Part shown: piece after piece, positions 57,001-64,000 of the stretch
Layout of the letters: every line of letters starts with the position of its first letter
How positions within the stretch are numbered: the first letter of the stretch is position 1
Notes under the pieces: model-generated
The model's database searches: none
What the model was told of the DNA's origin: nothing
The model's input: only the letters and a program-made list of their open reading frames with translations
Program-made: the position numbers and the translations under genes
Source: JALEFZ01 sp039817415
GTDB lineage: Bacteria > Bacteroidota > Bacteroidia > J057
Length of the DNA stretch: 64,000 nucleotides
Assembly: GCA_039817415.1 (NCBI GenBank)
Contig: JBCBVV010000024.1
Span: 1-64,000, forward strand
Reading direction: 5' to 3'

Positions 57001-57182
57001 CGAGGATTTATGTAGCCTCTACCAATCTATTGTATCTCATGGCGAGCGATTACACCTCATTCAACCCAGAAGGTGTAGAAATCACGAATGGTGGTTACCT
57101 CGGACCCACAACATATGGTGTTCAGGTAGGTGCTAGCCCCGTTGTTAGAAGCTTTACTCTAGGTGTAAACATTAATTTTTAA
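54009..57182 (+). CDS. SusC-like TonB-dependent outer-membrane transporter 2
   Basis: 1057 residues. Signal to FAQ, carboxypeptidase-regulatory-like domain (MLKGSVTDEGNNKLVGVSVAI), plug (IQIRAASSISGDSNPLIVVDG and SLEVLKDAASAAIYGSRGANGVILVTTKKGK) and a beta-barrel ending in VRSFTLGVNINF. It is the partner of the following SusD, whose gene starts 13 bases after its stop. It is clearly diverged from SusC1, so the two pairs may prefer different oligomers. One TTGGTTnnCCAA palindrome is in its leader. Confidence 0.94.
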   Translation: MKFTWTLFSMLFVVISGFAQSGNMLKGSVTDEGNNKLVGVSVAITGTNKGALTDSEGIFQIEVKEGDVLRFAYLGYETQSVTYTGQTNLSIKMKEDVTQLDEIVVVGYGTRKKSHNTGAISQVDGSEVAAIQANRVDDALAGKLAGVLIQNQDGAPGADPKIQIRAASSISGDSNPLIVVDGFPISGSLATVNPNDIESLEVLKDAASAAIYGSRGANGVILVTTKKGKTGKARLSYNAYASTSSRYVGDNINPTAGEWASFLEEGVANGTLDISELDPALLNYRIDAYRNSPDVVAVEDWLFRQGYSTNHDLSISGGTEDVKYFASLGYLNTEGIVITQGFERYNARMNVDAKLTNRIKAGLNINGFVGNRDIVGHDMRDLLRAYSIHPIYHTEASIAFVQQLDQQAQSLGLSSFDSGFRGGDDAPWNSSIYTLQPGMTAQDWHYGRSGNGIGGSGDAGPATKLDNTDRWQRTLFGNLSSYLQLDIVDGLNLRTVFGADIRDTRDYFWRGLEFDSRARTTQTALDQTDVKRSSLLSETTLNYAKVIGKHDISAVAGFEFQNFYITGIALEGSNVPFGQPENFALLDPADIAVSERDETIARQSIFGRVNYAFDNKYLASVSVRRDGDSRFGANNRFETFPAVSVGWNVHNEGWYNSSFLTDIKLRASIGTLGTTSFLGAYNSLSLLNPQAAVLGNAFLIPSDIANPDLTWQTNRETNVGFNLGFLNNRFTIGFNAYSSNIEDILINQSVSEVFGTTSIALNSGDVRSSGLEFEFGAGIIQTGDFRWTVNANITTVNSEITDLGDLTELPGVIYGQSGRGPVFRNYVGGEIGEMWGLETTGEVEMQYVADPTEYVGKQSGYSYVVDQNGDGVIDRTRTVEEGGDLVKIGQNTPDFYWGLNSQMSYKSFDLSMQFQGAQGGEVYNIDPLYYGSQWGRALVPSFDSDGTGIADNNGQPYARNRDQTDAMIQDASYIALRNLTIGYNLNSSATSKLGIGSARIYVASTNLLYLMASDYTSFNPEGVEITNGGYLGPTTYGVQVGASPVVRSFTLGVNINF

Positions 57183-57195
57183 TCCAGACAAAACG

Positions 57196-58506
57196 ATGAG
57201 AATTTTATATATCCCATTGGCGCTTGCTATCGTGATGTTTTTTACGTCATGTGAGGATTTGGAACAGTTTCCTCCCAACATTGCGAGCTCCAACTCCTTG
57301 ACAGAATATAGTGGTGTCTTGAATGCTGCGTATTTTTACCAGCACGCATCCGTAACCCCCATGGCCGTCATGGGAGACTTTAGATCCGACAATGCGTTCA
57401 TGTTTGAAGCGCCTTATACTGAGTTTGATGTTTTTGGTCCAGACTTGACCACCATGGAGGATCAGTTTTTCGGTCCATTTTATTCCGGCTTGTACAAGTC
57501 TATCCTGAGTGCAAATAATGTGATTGAAAATTCAGCTGATGCTACTCAGGTCGGCGAAGCAAAATTTCTGAGAGCATTGTCCTACTTCAAGTTGGTTCGT
57601 GTCTTTGGGGATGTTACGGTGAATTTATCTGCCGAACCAAGTGTTACAGATCCAACTATACTTGCTCGTCGCCCTGCTGCTGAGGTTTACAGTACAGTTA
57701 TTATTCCTGATCTTCAGGATGCAATTGAGGCATTAGGAAATGAAAGTGTAAATGGAAGAGCTTCTAGACTAGCTGCTCAGGGCATGTTAGGTAAAGTTTA
57801 TGTTCAGTTAGGTGATTTTGGATCTGCTGAAGCGCCTTTGTCTGCTGTCATAGCTGGAGCATCAGATGCCGGAATTAGCTTACAGGAAAACTTTGCGGAT
57901 ATCTTTGGTGAAGCCAATGATTTAAACCCTGAAATTCTATTTGCCACTCAAATTTCAAGTTCTGTTGTAGATGAGTATGGTTTCTCAGAATTCTGGTCTT
58001 GGTCTGGTGGCTTGGATACCAAATCCCTGAATCCGTTAGAGCAGGAATTGGCTGATGCCTATGATGACAATGACTTGAGAAAAGCTGTTACCATTGATAC
58101 AGCTACGATGTCTTCCCCAAAGTTTCCGCAGACGGGTGGACCTGATCACGATTGGATTGAGCTAAGATTAGCAGATGTTATGCTGCTGTATGCTGAGACC
58201 TTGAATGAGAACGGTAATTCTTTGGAGCAAGTCTTGGATGTACTCGATCCCATTCGTACAAGAGCTGGTTTAGCTCCACTAGATCATACGGTACTGAATA
58301 CGCAGGCTTTGGTAAGACAGGCTATCCAGGATGAAAGAAGACTGGAATTAGCATTCGAAGGTCAGAGATGGTTTGACCTTGTGAGAACAGGAACGGTAGA
58401 TGCCGAAATGGGACAAACAGTTGATAGTAGATATTACTTATTCCCTGTCCCAGTTTCTGAGGTGCTTGCGAGTTCTGGTAACATAAGCCAGAATCCCGGG
58501 TACTAG
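57196..58506 (+). CDS. SusD-like glycan-binding lipoprotein 2
   Basis: 436 residues, shorter than SusD1. The signal has a lipobox (ALAIVMFFTSC). EAKFLRALSYFKLVRVFGDVTVNL and the RLAAQGMLGKVYVQLGD helices are the SusD core. The C-terminal ERRLELAFEGQRWFDLVRTG and the final ISQNPGY are typical. Together with SusC2 it forms a second importer. Confidence 0.93.
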   Translation: MRILYIPLALAIVMFFTSCEDLEQFPPNIASSNSLTEYSGVLNAAYFYQHASVTPMAVMGDFRSDNAFMFEAPYTEFDVFGPDLTTMEDQFFGPFYSGLYKSILSANNVIENSADATQVGEAKFLRALSYFKLVRVFGDVTVNLSAEPSVTDPTILARRPAAEVYSTVIIPDLQDAIEALGNESVNGRASRLAAQGMLGKVYVQLGDFGSAEAPLSAVIAGASDAGISLQENFADIFGEANDLNPEILFATQISSSVVDEYGFSEFWSWSGGLDTKSLNPLEQELADAYDDNDLRKAVTIDTATMSSPKFPQTGGPDHDWIELRLADVMLLYAETLNENGNSLEQVLDVLDPIRTRAGLAPLDHTVLNTQALVRQAIQDERRLELAFEGQRWFDLVRTGTVDAEMGQTVDSRYYLFPVPVSEVLASSGNISQNPGY

Positions 58507-58526
58507 GTGAGAGTTTTATCTCTCAC
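58507..58526 (+). terminator. Small hairpin after susD2
   Basis: Arms GTGAGAG / CTCTCAC around TTTTAT. There is no T-run, so it may only be an attenuating hairpin. The following 220 bases hold no gene. Confidence 0.35.
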
Positions 58527-58747
58527 AAGGGTATAGGATTGAAGGTGAGACCTATCTGTTATGATGTATGTCCTAGGTTCCGAGGAACTTAGAAGAGGTA
58601 GGGCTCATCTCCAATTGTATCCCTGTATTCCAATTGAGTAATCTTGTCTTAGTAGTAGAATTCTTGGGGGGAGGCCTATGGTCTCTCATCCAAGGCTTTT
58701 CCTGATACGACTCAGTTCTGAACTCCTCTTCAGTTTATTGTATATAG

Positions 58748-60016
58748 ATGTCAAATCAGCCATCTCTCATCAAAAAAGTTTATCAATTCCTCCTGGGAAT
58801 TGGCCCTGGAATATTTGCCATAGGCTATACCATTGGTACGGGAAGTGTTACTTCAATGATTGTAGCTGGCTCTAGCTATGGAATGCAGTTGTTGTGGGTA
58901 TTGGCCTTGAGCTGTTTGTTTTCCTGGGTGCTAATGGAGGCTTATGGAAGATACTACCTGGTTACGGGTCAAACTGCGCTGTATGCCTTTCGGAAAAACC
59001 TAAGATTTGGTAGCCCTATGGCTATTCTCATCATTGTTGGGATCAGCTTTGGACAGTGGAATTCTTTGACGGGTATACTTGGTATTTCAACCAACGCGAT
59101 TGTAGAGACTTTATCCTTGTTCTTTCCATCAATTAGAGGGAATGAATATGTCTGGGTATTGGGGATCGCAATCTTGATCGTGGGCATCATGTATTTCATC
59201 CTGCTGAAGGGGAAATATACCATCTTTGAAAAGATTTTACTCTTTTTTGTGAGCTTAATGGGCTTATCCTTTTTGCTGTCTCTCTTTGTTATTCTTCCGG
59301 ATCCCATTGAAATAGCAAAAGGATTGATTCCTTCTATTCCACAGGTTGAAGGGGGGAGGACACTAGTCGCTGCCTTTGTCGGAACCACCATGGCTTCAGC
59401 CACCTTCATTTCACGTCCTTTGTTCATTCAAGGAAAGGGCTGGACGAAAGACGACCTGCAGGAACAAAAGAAAGATGCAATTTGGGCGGCGATTTTGATA
59501 TTCATCATAAGTGCTTCCATCATGGCTGCTGCCATGGGGGCCTTGTTTGAAAATCAAATCGTAGTGACCAAGGTATTGGATATGGTTTATGCGTTAGAAC
59601 CTGTCGCTGGGAAATTCGCCATTGTTATTTTCTTTCTGGGAACCTTAACGGCAGGTTTATCTTCGATCTTCCCTATCTTGATGATAGCCCCTTTGATGAT
59701 AGCAGATTATCAGCAAGGTAAATTGGATACTTCATCCAGACAATTCAGGATTCTTGCTGGGATCGCTTGTATCATCGGACTAACCGTCCCTATCCTGGGA
59801 GCCAACCCTATTCAAGCCCAAATTCTTACCCAAGTCTTTAATGTTTTTGTCTTGCCCTTGGTTATCCTCGGAATCATGATTCTGATCAATAGGAGAGACC
59901 TAATGGGAGAACAAAAAGCAGGGATAGGCCTGAATTTAGGCTTAATTCTGTCTATGATTTTTGCTTGTGTCATCTCCTACAATGGGGTCCTGGCGATATG
60001 GGAGAAATGGCAATAG
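58748..60016 (+). CDS. NRAMP-superfamily-like membrane transporter lacking metal-site motifs
   Basis: 422 residues, 11-12 hydrophobic segments. The start (LLGIGPGIFAIGYTIGTGSVTSMIVAG) follows the NRAMP first helix, but where classical members have DPGN this one has TIGTG. The sixth-helix motif (A/M)MPH is also missing (MASATFISRPLFIQ). The remaining topology, with GQTALYAFRKNLRFG and FLGTLTAGLSS, fits the NRAMP/APC fold. Such non-canonical members need not carry metals. The gene stands between SusD2 and a uronate-type SDR, so import of an alginate breakdown product across the inner membrane is an attractive inference. Confidence 0.7.
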   Translation: MSNQPSLIKKVYQFLLGIGPGIFAIGYTIGTGSVTSMIVAGSSYGMQLLWVLALSCLFSWVLMEAYGRYYLVTGQTALYAFRKNLRFGSPMAILIIVGISFGQWNSLTGILGISTNAIVETLSLFFPSIRGNEYVWVLGIAILIVGIMYFILLKGKYTIFEKILLFFVSLMGLSFLLSLFVILPDPIEIAKGLIPSIPQVEGGRTLVAAFVGTTMASATFISRPLFIQGKGWTKDDLQEQKKDAIWAAILIFIISASIMAAAMGALFENQIVVTKVLDMVYALEPVAGKFAIVIFFLGTLTAGLSSIFPILMIAPLMIADYQQGKLDTSSRQFRILAGIACIIGLTVPILGANPIQAQILTQVFNVFVLPLVILGIMILINRRDLMGEQKAGIGLNLGLILSMIFACVISYNGVLAIWEKWQ

Positions 60017-60054
60017 CACATAATCAAGCTAACGGCGAATTGAAATGATTGTAC

Positions 60055-60825
60055 ATGTCAAATAACATAAAAATGGAATTATCTGGTAAAACGGCTATTG
60101 TTACAGGTGGTGGGAGAGACATTGGAAGACATATCTCCATCAAACTTGCCACCATGGGTGCCAATGTGGTCGTCAACTATTACAACACCCCTAAGGATGC
60201 GGAAGAAACGCTTAGGTTGATTTCAGAGGCTGGTGGCAAGGCCATCGGTGTTAAGGCAGACTTAACGAAATGGGAGGAATGTTTCCGCTTGGTCGAAGAA
60301 AGTCAAAAGGCTTTTGGAGAACAGGTTCATATCCTAATCAACAATGCGGGGGGCTTGGTCGGTCGTAAAAAACTGAAAGAAATGGAAGAAGATTTCTGGG
60401 ATTTTGTGATGGATTTAAATCTCAAATCAGTCTTTATGATGCACAAGGCAGTTATCAATCATATGCCTGAAGGGGGAACGATTGTCAACATTGCCTCTCA
60501 AGCTGGTCGTGATGGGGGAGGAGGTGGTTCTTCTGCATATGCTGCCTCAAAAGGAGCCGTCATCACCTACACTCGATCTATGGCCAAAGAGCTTGGTCCA
60601 GATGGGATTCGTGTGAATGCTGTTTGCCCAGGCTTAATTGCTACCACTTTCCATGACACGTTTACCCCTGATCAGGTAAGGCAAAATGTAGCTGGAAAAA
60701 CACCTCTTCGTCGTGAAGGTAGACCAGAAGAAGTAGCTAATCTTGTGGGTTGCTTAGTTTCCAATCAAACCTCCTTTGTTACGGGGGCGAATTTTGATAT
60801 CAATGGGGGATTGGCCTTTTCATAA
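60055..60825 (+). CDS. SDR-family oxidoreductase, candidate alginate-monomer (DEH) reductase
   Basis: From the ATG at 60055 there are 256 residues (the in-frame TTG at 60049 is less likely). It is a classical short-chain dehydrogenase: TGGGRDIG for NAD(P), NNAGG, the catalytic Ser region VNIASQAG and Y-x3-K in SAYAASKGA, then the PGLIATTFHD substrate loop and FDINGGLAF at the end. In alginate loci this family reduces 4-deoxy-5-erythro-hexoseulose uronate to KDG. That the enzyme does so here is inferred from position. It follows the NRAMP-like gene by 38 bases. Confidence 0.85.
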   Translation: MSNNIKMELSGKTAIVTGGGRDIGRHISIKLATMGANVVVNYYNTPKDAEETLRLISEAGGKAIGVKADLTKWEECFRLVEESQKAFGEQVHILINNAGGLVGRKKLKEMEEDFWDFVMDLNLKSVFMMHKAVINHMPEGGTIVNIASQAGRDGGGGGSSAYAASKGAVITYTRSMAKELGPDGIRVNAVCPGLIATTFHDTFTPDQVRQNVAGKTPLRREGRPEEVANLVGCLVSNQTSFVTGANFDINGGLAFS

Positions 60826-61037
60826 GGTGTTGAAGGTGGAGATGAATCTCATAGGATTCAAGAGATTGAAGAATAGTTTACCCTGCTTTCATTTCAGTCT
60901 TCCCTAAGGGATATCCACATGTTTTTTGTAATTTGTATACATATCATGAACAACTTTGACATTGTTGAGTGTTTGTTTAGGTAGATCAGTCAAATTAGGG
61001 TTTCACTCAAGATATTAGCCAAAACCATTGTTTACGT

Positions 61038-61742
61038 ATGAAACTGGAAATTCTCGCGCATAAAGAAGATCTCTCCCTCCAGAATGAAATAATTTCGAAG
61101 ATCCAGGATTTAATCAATTACAAAAACCTAGAGCCAGGAGACCGTTTGCCTCCAGAAAGAGCAATGGCTGAGAAATTTGGTGTGAGTAGAAGAAATTTGA
61201 GCAAAGCGATTCAAAAACTTGAGTTCTATGGATTACTTGAATCCAAGCCTCAAAGTGGGACCTTTATAGCCAATATTGGCAGATTGGCTATGAATGGAAT
61301 TTTGGATAACATCCAAGAGCTAAATCAGCCTGATTTCAAGGAATTGATTGAGACCAGAATGGGGCTAGAATTGGTTATTGTTGAATATGCAGCCAAAAGG
61401 AGATCTACCTCTGACTTAGAAAAAATAAAGAAGGCTTTCGAAGCTTTTAAAGATAAACTGTTAGCTGGTGAAGAGTACCTAGAGGAAGATATCATGTTCC
61501 ATCTAGAAATTGCCAAGGCAAGCCATAATTCGGCCTTGATCACCCTTTTGAACCTCATTACCCCTGAAATCATCAGAGTTTATGATCAGGATAAGGTCTG
61601 TGAAGGCGATGAAGCTCTTTCTGAAATCCAAAAACACGAGGACATCTACATGGCGATCAAAGGGGGGAACCCCCAGTTGGCTAAGGAAAAAATGCAGATC
61701 CACTTCACCAGGTTAAAGGAATACCTGAAGGGATTAGGATAA
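61038..61742 (+). CDS. GntR-family (FadR-type) regulator 2
   Basis: 234 residues. The winged helix (PGDRLPPERAMAEKFGVSRRNLSKAIQKLEFYGLLESKPQSGTF) and FCD domain (ETRMGLELVIVEYAAKRRSTSDLEKI, EEDIMFHLEIAKAS) are complete. It resembles the regulator at 40786 along its whole length. Having one FadR-type gene at each end of the alginate locus suggests two related sensors, perhaps for different products or with opposite effects. I see no TTGGTTnnCCAA site before it. Confidence 0.9.
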   Translation: MKLEILAHKEDLSLQNEIISKIQDLINYKNLEPGDRLPPERAMAEKFGVSRRNLSKAIQKLEFYGLLESKPQSGTFIANIGRLAMNGILDNIQELNQPDFKELIETRMGLELVIVEYAAKRRSTSDLEKIKKAFEAFKDKLLAGEEYLEEDIMFHLEIAKASHNSALITLLNLITPEIIRVYDQDKVCEGDEALSEIQKHEDIYMAIKGGNPQLAKEKMQIHFTRLKEYLKGLG

Positions 61743-61769
61743 GAACTCATCCCCAGCTATGCTTAAACC

Positions 61770-61807
61770 AAATAAGAGGTCAGCAAACTAAAACTGACCT
61801 CTTATTT
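61770..61807. terminator. Bidirectional terminator between regulator and desaturase fusion
   Basis: Perfect 14-base arms AAATAAGAGGTCAG / CTGACCTCTTATTT with a 10-base loop, between two convergent genes. Confidence 0.85.
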
Positions 61808-61826
61808 GATTGATAACTAGGATCTA

Positions 61827-63719
61827 TTACAAATCCAGCACAATTTTTTCTCCTTTGGCTCTCGAAACACAGAGGCACATTTTACATCCTTCCATTTTCT
61901 CCTCAGGACTTAAAACCGAGTCTCTGTGATCGATTTCTCCTTCAACTACATCCATGATACAGCTTCCGCATGTTCCTTGGTTGCAAGAATAATCTACCTT
62001 GATGTTATGCATGTTAAGGGCATCAATGATGCTAAGGTCCTTCTCAACTTGTAGGGTCTTGCCACTCTTTTGTAAAATCAGCTTAAAGGCTTTGATTTCT
62101 TCTTGAAATTCATGCCCTCTGGAAAAGATTTCCTGTTTGATTTGATCTTTTCTCCAGCCCAACTTCAGGGCGCTTTGCTGAACCCATTTGTTAAAGCCTG
62201 CAGGTCCACAAACATACACTAGAGTTTCTTGGTCAGGTGTCCTAAGTAAGGCATTCAGGTCCATGGTAGACCTCCCATCTTTATCTAGGTGAACGTCGAT
62301 ATGAGGAGAAAAGGGCCAACTTAGCATCTCATCGTAGAATGGAATAGTAGCTTTGTCTCTGGCGCAAATATGAAACTCAAAATGCTTTTCAAGATCAGTC
62401 AATCTATGTGCCATAGAAATCAAGGGCGTTATCCCAATTCCTCCTGAAATGAGGATATACTTCTGGACATTTTCGTATAGCACAAAGTTATTCTTGGGAA
62501 AGGAAATAGAAAGCAACTTCCCTTCCTTGATCTCCTCATGCATTTCTTGAGAGCCTCCCTTTCCGTTGGCTTCCCGTTTGACGGCTATTTTATATGAAGT
62601 TCTGTCTAATGGCGAATTGATAAGGGAATAGGAGCGTATCTTTCCGCTTGGCAAATGGACTTGAAGATGGGACCCTGCCGAGAACTCAGGCATTTCTCTT
62701 CCATCTAAACGCTTGAACGTAAACTGTTTGATGTCTGGAGCCATCTCTTCCACAGCATCAACTAATACTTCCATTAATACCTTTTTGCCAGATTGTTCTG
62801 CCTTTACCTTGGTGAGGTAATGCTTGTCTGGTTTGTCCAGAACGGATTTTCTTGGAGTTGGCTGTTGGCGGAAAATGCCATTCGCAAGTGAAAGGGTATC
62901 CTTGTAACGAAACCAAGGGATGTGTGGGAGGAAATGATGCATGTGATGGTTGGCTTGACCCCAAAGGCTCTTGAGGTAGAACCAATTGCCTTTCATTTGA
63001 AAGGTCGCTTGAAAAGGATGGTCATCCCAAATTTCACCATCTCCATGTTGTACGTGTGCAAAGGCAAAGGCCGTGTAAGCCTGTCCTAGCCTATTGGGAA
63101 TGAAGAAGAGGATCAGATACTCAAACCAATAGGGACTCATGAACCAGAGGGTATGGAAGGCGAAGTTCAGGGACAGCATGAGGATAATGTTGACTTTGAG
63201 TCTTATTGGAGTTCGTTTCCATACCTTGGCAAAGAGCCAATAGCCCCAGATAAAATCAGGAATAAATAGAGCGAGGTATCCAAAGGGAGGATAGCGAGTA
63301 GGCCAAGAAACAAGCAATTCGTCTGGGTCGAGCTCTTCATCCCCAACATACCTATGATGAGTAAGGTGAATGTATCGATAGCCAGTTGTGTTAGCTCCCG
63401 GTAACAACAAATTGGCAGATATGGTTCCTAGTAGGTTATTGACGAAACTATTTGAAGAAATCGCCTTATGGGTTGCGTCATGTAAGGGCGTAAAGGCTGT
63501 ATAAAATCCGAATACCATGATAGGGTAGAGGATCCAAAGAGAAACATCGTAGTTTAGGTAAAGGGCTATTCCACCAAAAACACAAAGGTAGGAGAATACA
63601 ATCAGCGCAATTTGAGGCCAAGAAATAAGAGGGATTGTGGCAATTTTCTTGTAGGCGGGGTCATTGACGACTTGATTGATATACTCTCGTAATCTCGCGT
63701 GTTCTGTTTGAGCAGTCAT
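61827..63719 (-). CDS. Fatty-acid desaturase fused to ferredoxin reductase and 2Fe-2S ferredoxin
   Basis: 630 residues in three parts. A membrane desaturase/hydroxylase domain (about 1-290) has His boxes HDATH (80-84), HLTHH (118-122) and HHMHH (258-262). An FAD/NAD(P) reductase domain (about 318-545) has RSYSLINSP for FAD and GGIGITPLI for NAD(P). A plant-type ferredoxin (about 553-630) has YSCNQGTCGSC and a fourth Cys in the GCKMC region. The protein should pass electrons from NAD(P)H through FAD and Fe-S to its own di-iron site. Its substrate is unknown. Alkane-hydroxylase-like, sphingolipid- or carotenoid-type targets are all possible. It is convergent with the GntR gene. Confidence 0.87.
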   Translation of the reverse strand: MTAQTEHARLREYINQVVNDPAYKKIATIPLISWPQIALIVFSYLCVFGGIALYLNYDVSLWILYPIMVFGFYTAFTPLHDATHKAISSNSFVNNLLGTISANLLLPGANTTGYRYIHLTHHRYVGDEELDPDELLVSWPTRYPPFGYLALFIPDFIWGYWLFAKVWKRTPIRLKVNIILMLSLNFAFHTLWFMSPYWFEYLILFFIPNRLGQAYTAFAFAHVQHGDGEIWDDHPFQATFQMKGNWFYLKSLWGQANHHMHHFLPHIPWFRYKDTLSLANGIFRQQPTPRKSVLDKPDKHYLTKVKAEQSGKKVLMEVLVDAVEEMAPDIKQFTFKRLDGREMPEFSAGSHLQVHLPSGKIRSYSLINSPLDRTSYKIAVKREANGKGGSQEMHEEIKEGKLLSISFPKNNFVLYENVQKYILISGGIGITPLISMAHRLTDLEKHFEFHICARDKATIPFYDEMLSWPFSPHIDVHLDKDGRSTMDLNALLRTPDQETLVYVCGPAGFNKWVQQSALKLGWRKDQIKQEIFSRGHEFQEEIKAFKLILQKSGKTLQVEKDLSIIDALNMHNIKVDYSCNQGTCGSCIMDVVEGEIDHRDSVLSPEEKMEGCKMCLCVSRAKGEKIVLDL

Positions 63720-63807
63720 ATCCTTTTCTTATTTGAATAGTAGATAATACCCTCAAGCAACAAAAAACACAAGAATACCTTTAGACGGTTCCGTACAAGG
63801 ATTACCT

Positions 63808-63844
63808 AAAAAAATGGAAGTAGCCCTTCGAGAAGCTACTTCCA
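63808..63844 (-). terminator. Rho-independent terminator after the GH3 gene
   Basis: On the minus strand, arms TGGAAGTAGC / GCTACTTCCA are followed by a run of seven T (63814-63808). It lies 26 bases after the stop of the GH3 fragment. Confidence 0.8.
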
Positions 63845-63869
63845 GCATAAAATATATGAAGGATGATGG

Positions 63870-64000
63870 TTACTTGTTTTCGTAGTTCAGACCAAATCCA
63901 AATTTGAACAATGGATTTTCGCTATCATAGGGAACATCTGTTTTCTGATTTCTAACTGCTTCCATTGATGAGGGAAGTTCATAGGGCAATTTACCCTCAG
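63870..64000 (-). CDS. C-terminal end of a GH3-family glycosidase (partial)
   Basis: Only the last 43 codons are in the window, ending in a TAA at 63870-63872. They read LPYELPSSMEAVRNQKTDV, then PYDSENPLFKFGFGLNY. In GH3 beta-glucosidases the end of the C-terminal domain has this same form (a GKLPxxxPxSM block, then DPLFxFGxGLxY). The cut at the window edge hides the rest, including the catalytic residues. It was not in any listed long open frame because of its size. Confidence 0.75.
   Translation of the reverse strand, partial: EGKLPYELPSSMEAVRNQKTDVPYDSENPLFKFGFGLNYENK

Noticed and set aside
1..64000. CRISPR array or rRNA operon
   Set aside because: No regularly spaced direct repeats and no rRNA-like stretches were seen in the window.

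Overview
The window looks like a chromosome segment from a marine-type Bacteroidota, probably Cytophagales. The reasons are three SusC/SusD-like or T9SS-type hallmarks: two SusC/SusD outer-membrane pairs, four proteins ending in a type IX secretion sorting domain, and BACON and PKD modules. A Bacteroidetes-type tyrosine recombinase and the near absence of clear Shine-Dalgarno sites fit the same group.

Region 1 (1-4.1 kb) is the right end of an integrative element. It holds a cut-off hypothetical gene, an intact IS3-family insertion sequence (498-1740, with imperfect terminal inverted repeats and a CCATT target duplication), a small membrane protein and a tyrosine integrase. It ends at two tandem 3' tRNA-Met fragments, each followed by a terminator, which I read as attachment-site scars. 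The intact tRNA should lie to the left of the window. A large secreted BNR/VPS10-like propeller protein follows (4.5-7.6 kb).

Region 2 (7.7-23.2 kb, all minus strand) is a complete locus for a cytoplasmic group 2a-like [NiFe] hydrogenase. The upstream block, in transcription order, is hypB, hypF, hypC, hypD, hypE, an NHL-repeat protein, a nickel permease, a small protein, a DUF151 nuclease-like protein, a TetR regulator, a small protein and a second TetR regulator. After a 183-bp gap come the small subunit, the large subunit, the maturation protease, two small proteins, a TPR protein and hypA. Two of the small proteins are paralogues of each other. The promoters in front of hupS and hypB share an 11-bp sequence, which at hupS is part of a perfect 10-bp inverted repeat.

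Region 3 (23.4-35.8 kb) is mixed: a PhoX-like Tat lipoprotein; a TetR regulator with a DUF6503-like protein; an AOC-barrel-like protein, a nitronate monooxygenase and an acyl-CoA dehydrogenase; two Crp/Fnr regulators around an outer-membrane-like protein and a lipoprotein; then a DJ-1/PfpI lipoprotein and a sulfatase.

Region 4 (35.9-61.7 kb) is an alginate-utilisation locus. It holds two PL6 lyases, one lyase with two PL7 catalytic domains, a PKD lipoprotein, two SusC/SusD pairs, an NRAMP-fold transporter that lacks the usual metal-binding motifs, an SDR that could reduce the unsaturated uronate product, and two FadR-type GntR regulators. A palindrome TTGGTTnnCCAA occurs seven times, plus one half-site, in four intergenic regions: before a PL6 gene, before the PKD lipoprotein and before both SusC genes. 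I propose it is the operator of the FadR-type regulators. The lyases would cut alginate outside the cell, SusC/D would import oligomers, and the inner-membrane carrier and SDR would handle the monomer. PL17, KdgF, KdgK and KdgA are not in the window.

Region 5 (61.8-64 kb) has a desaturase fused to its own ferredoxin reductase and ferredoxin, and the C-terminal end of a GH3 glycosidase cut by the window edge.
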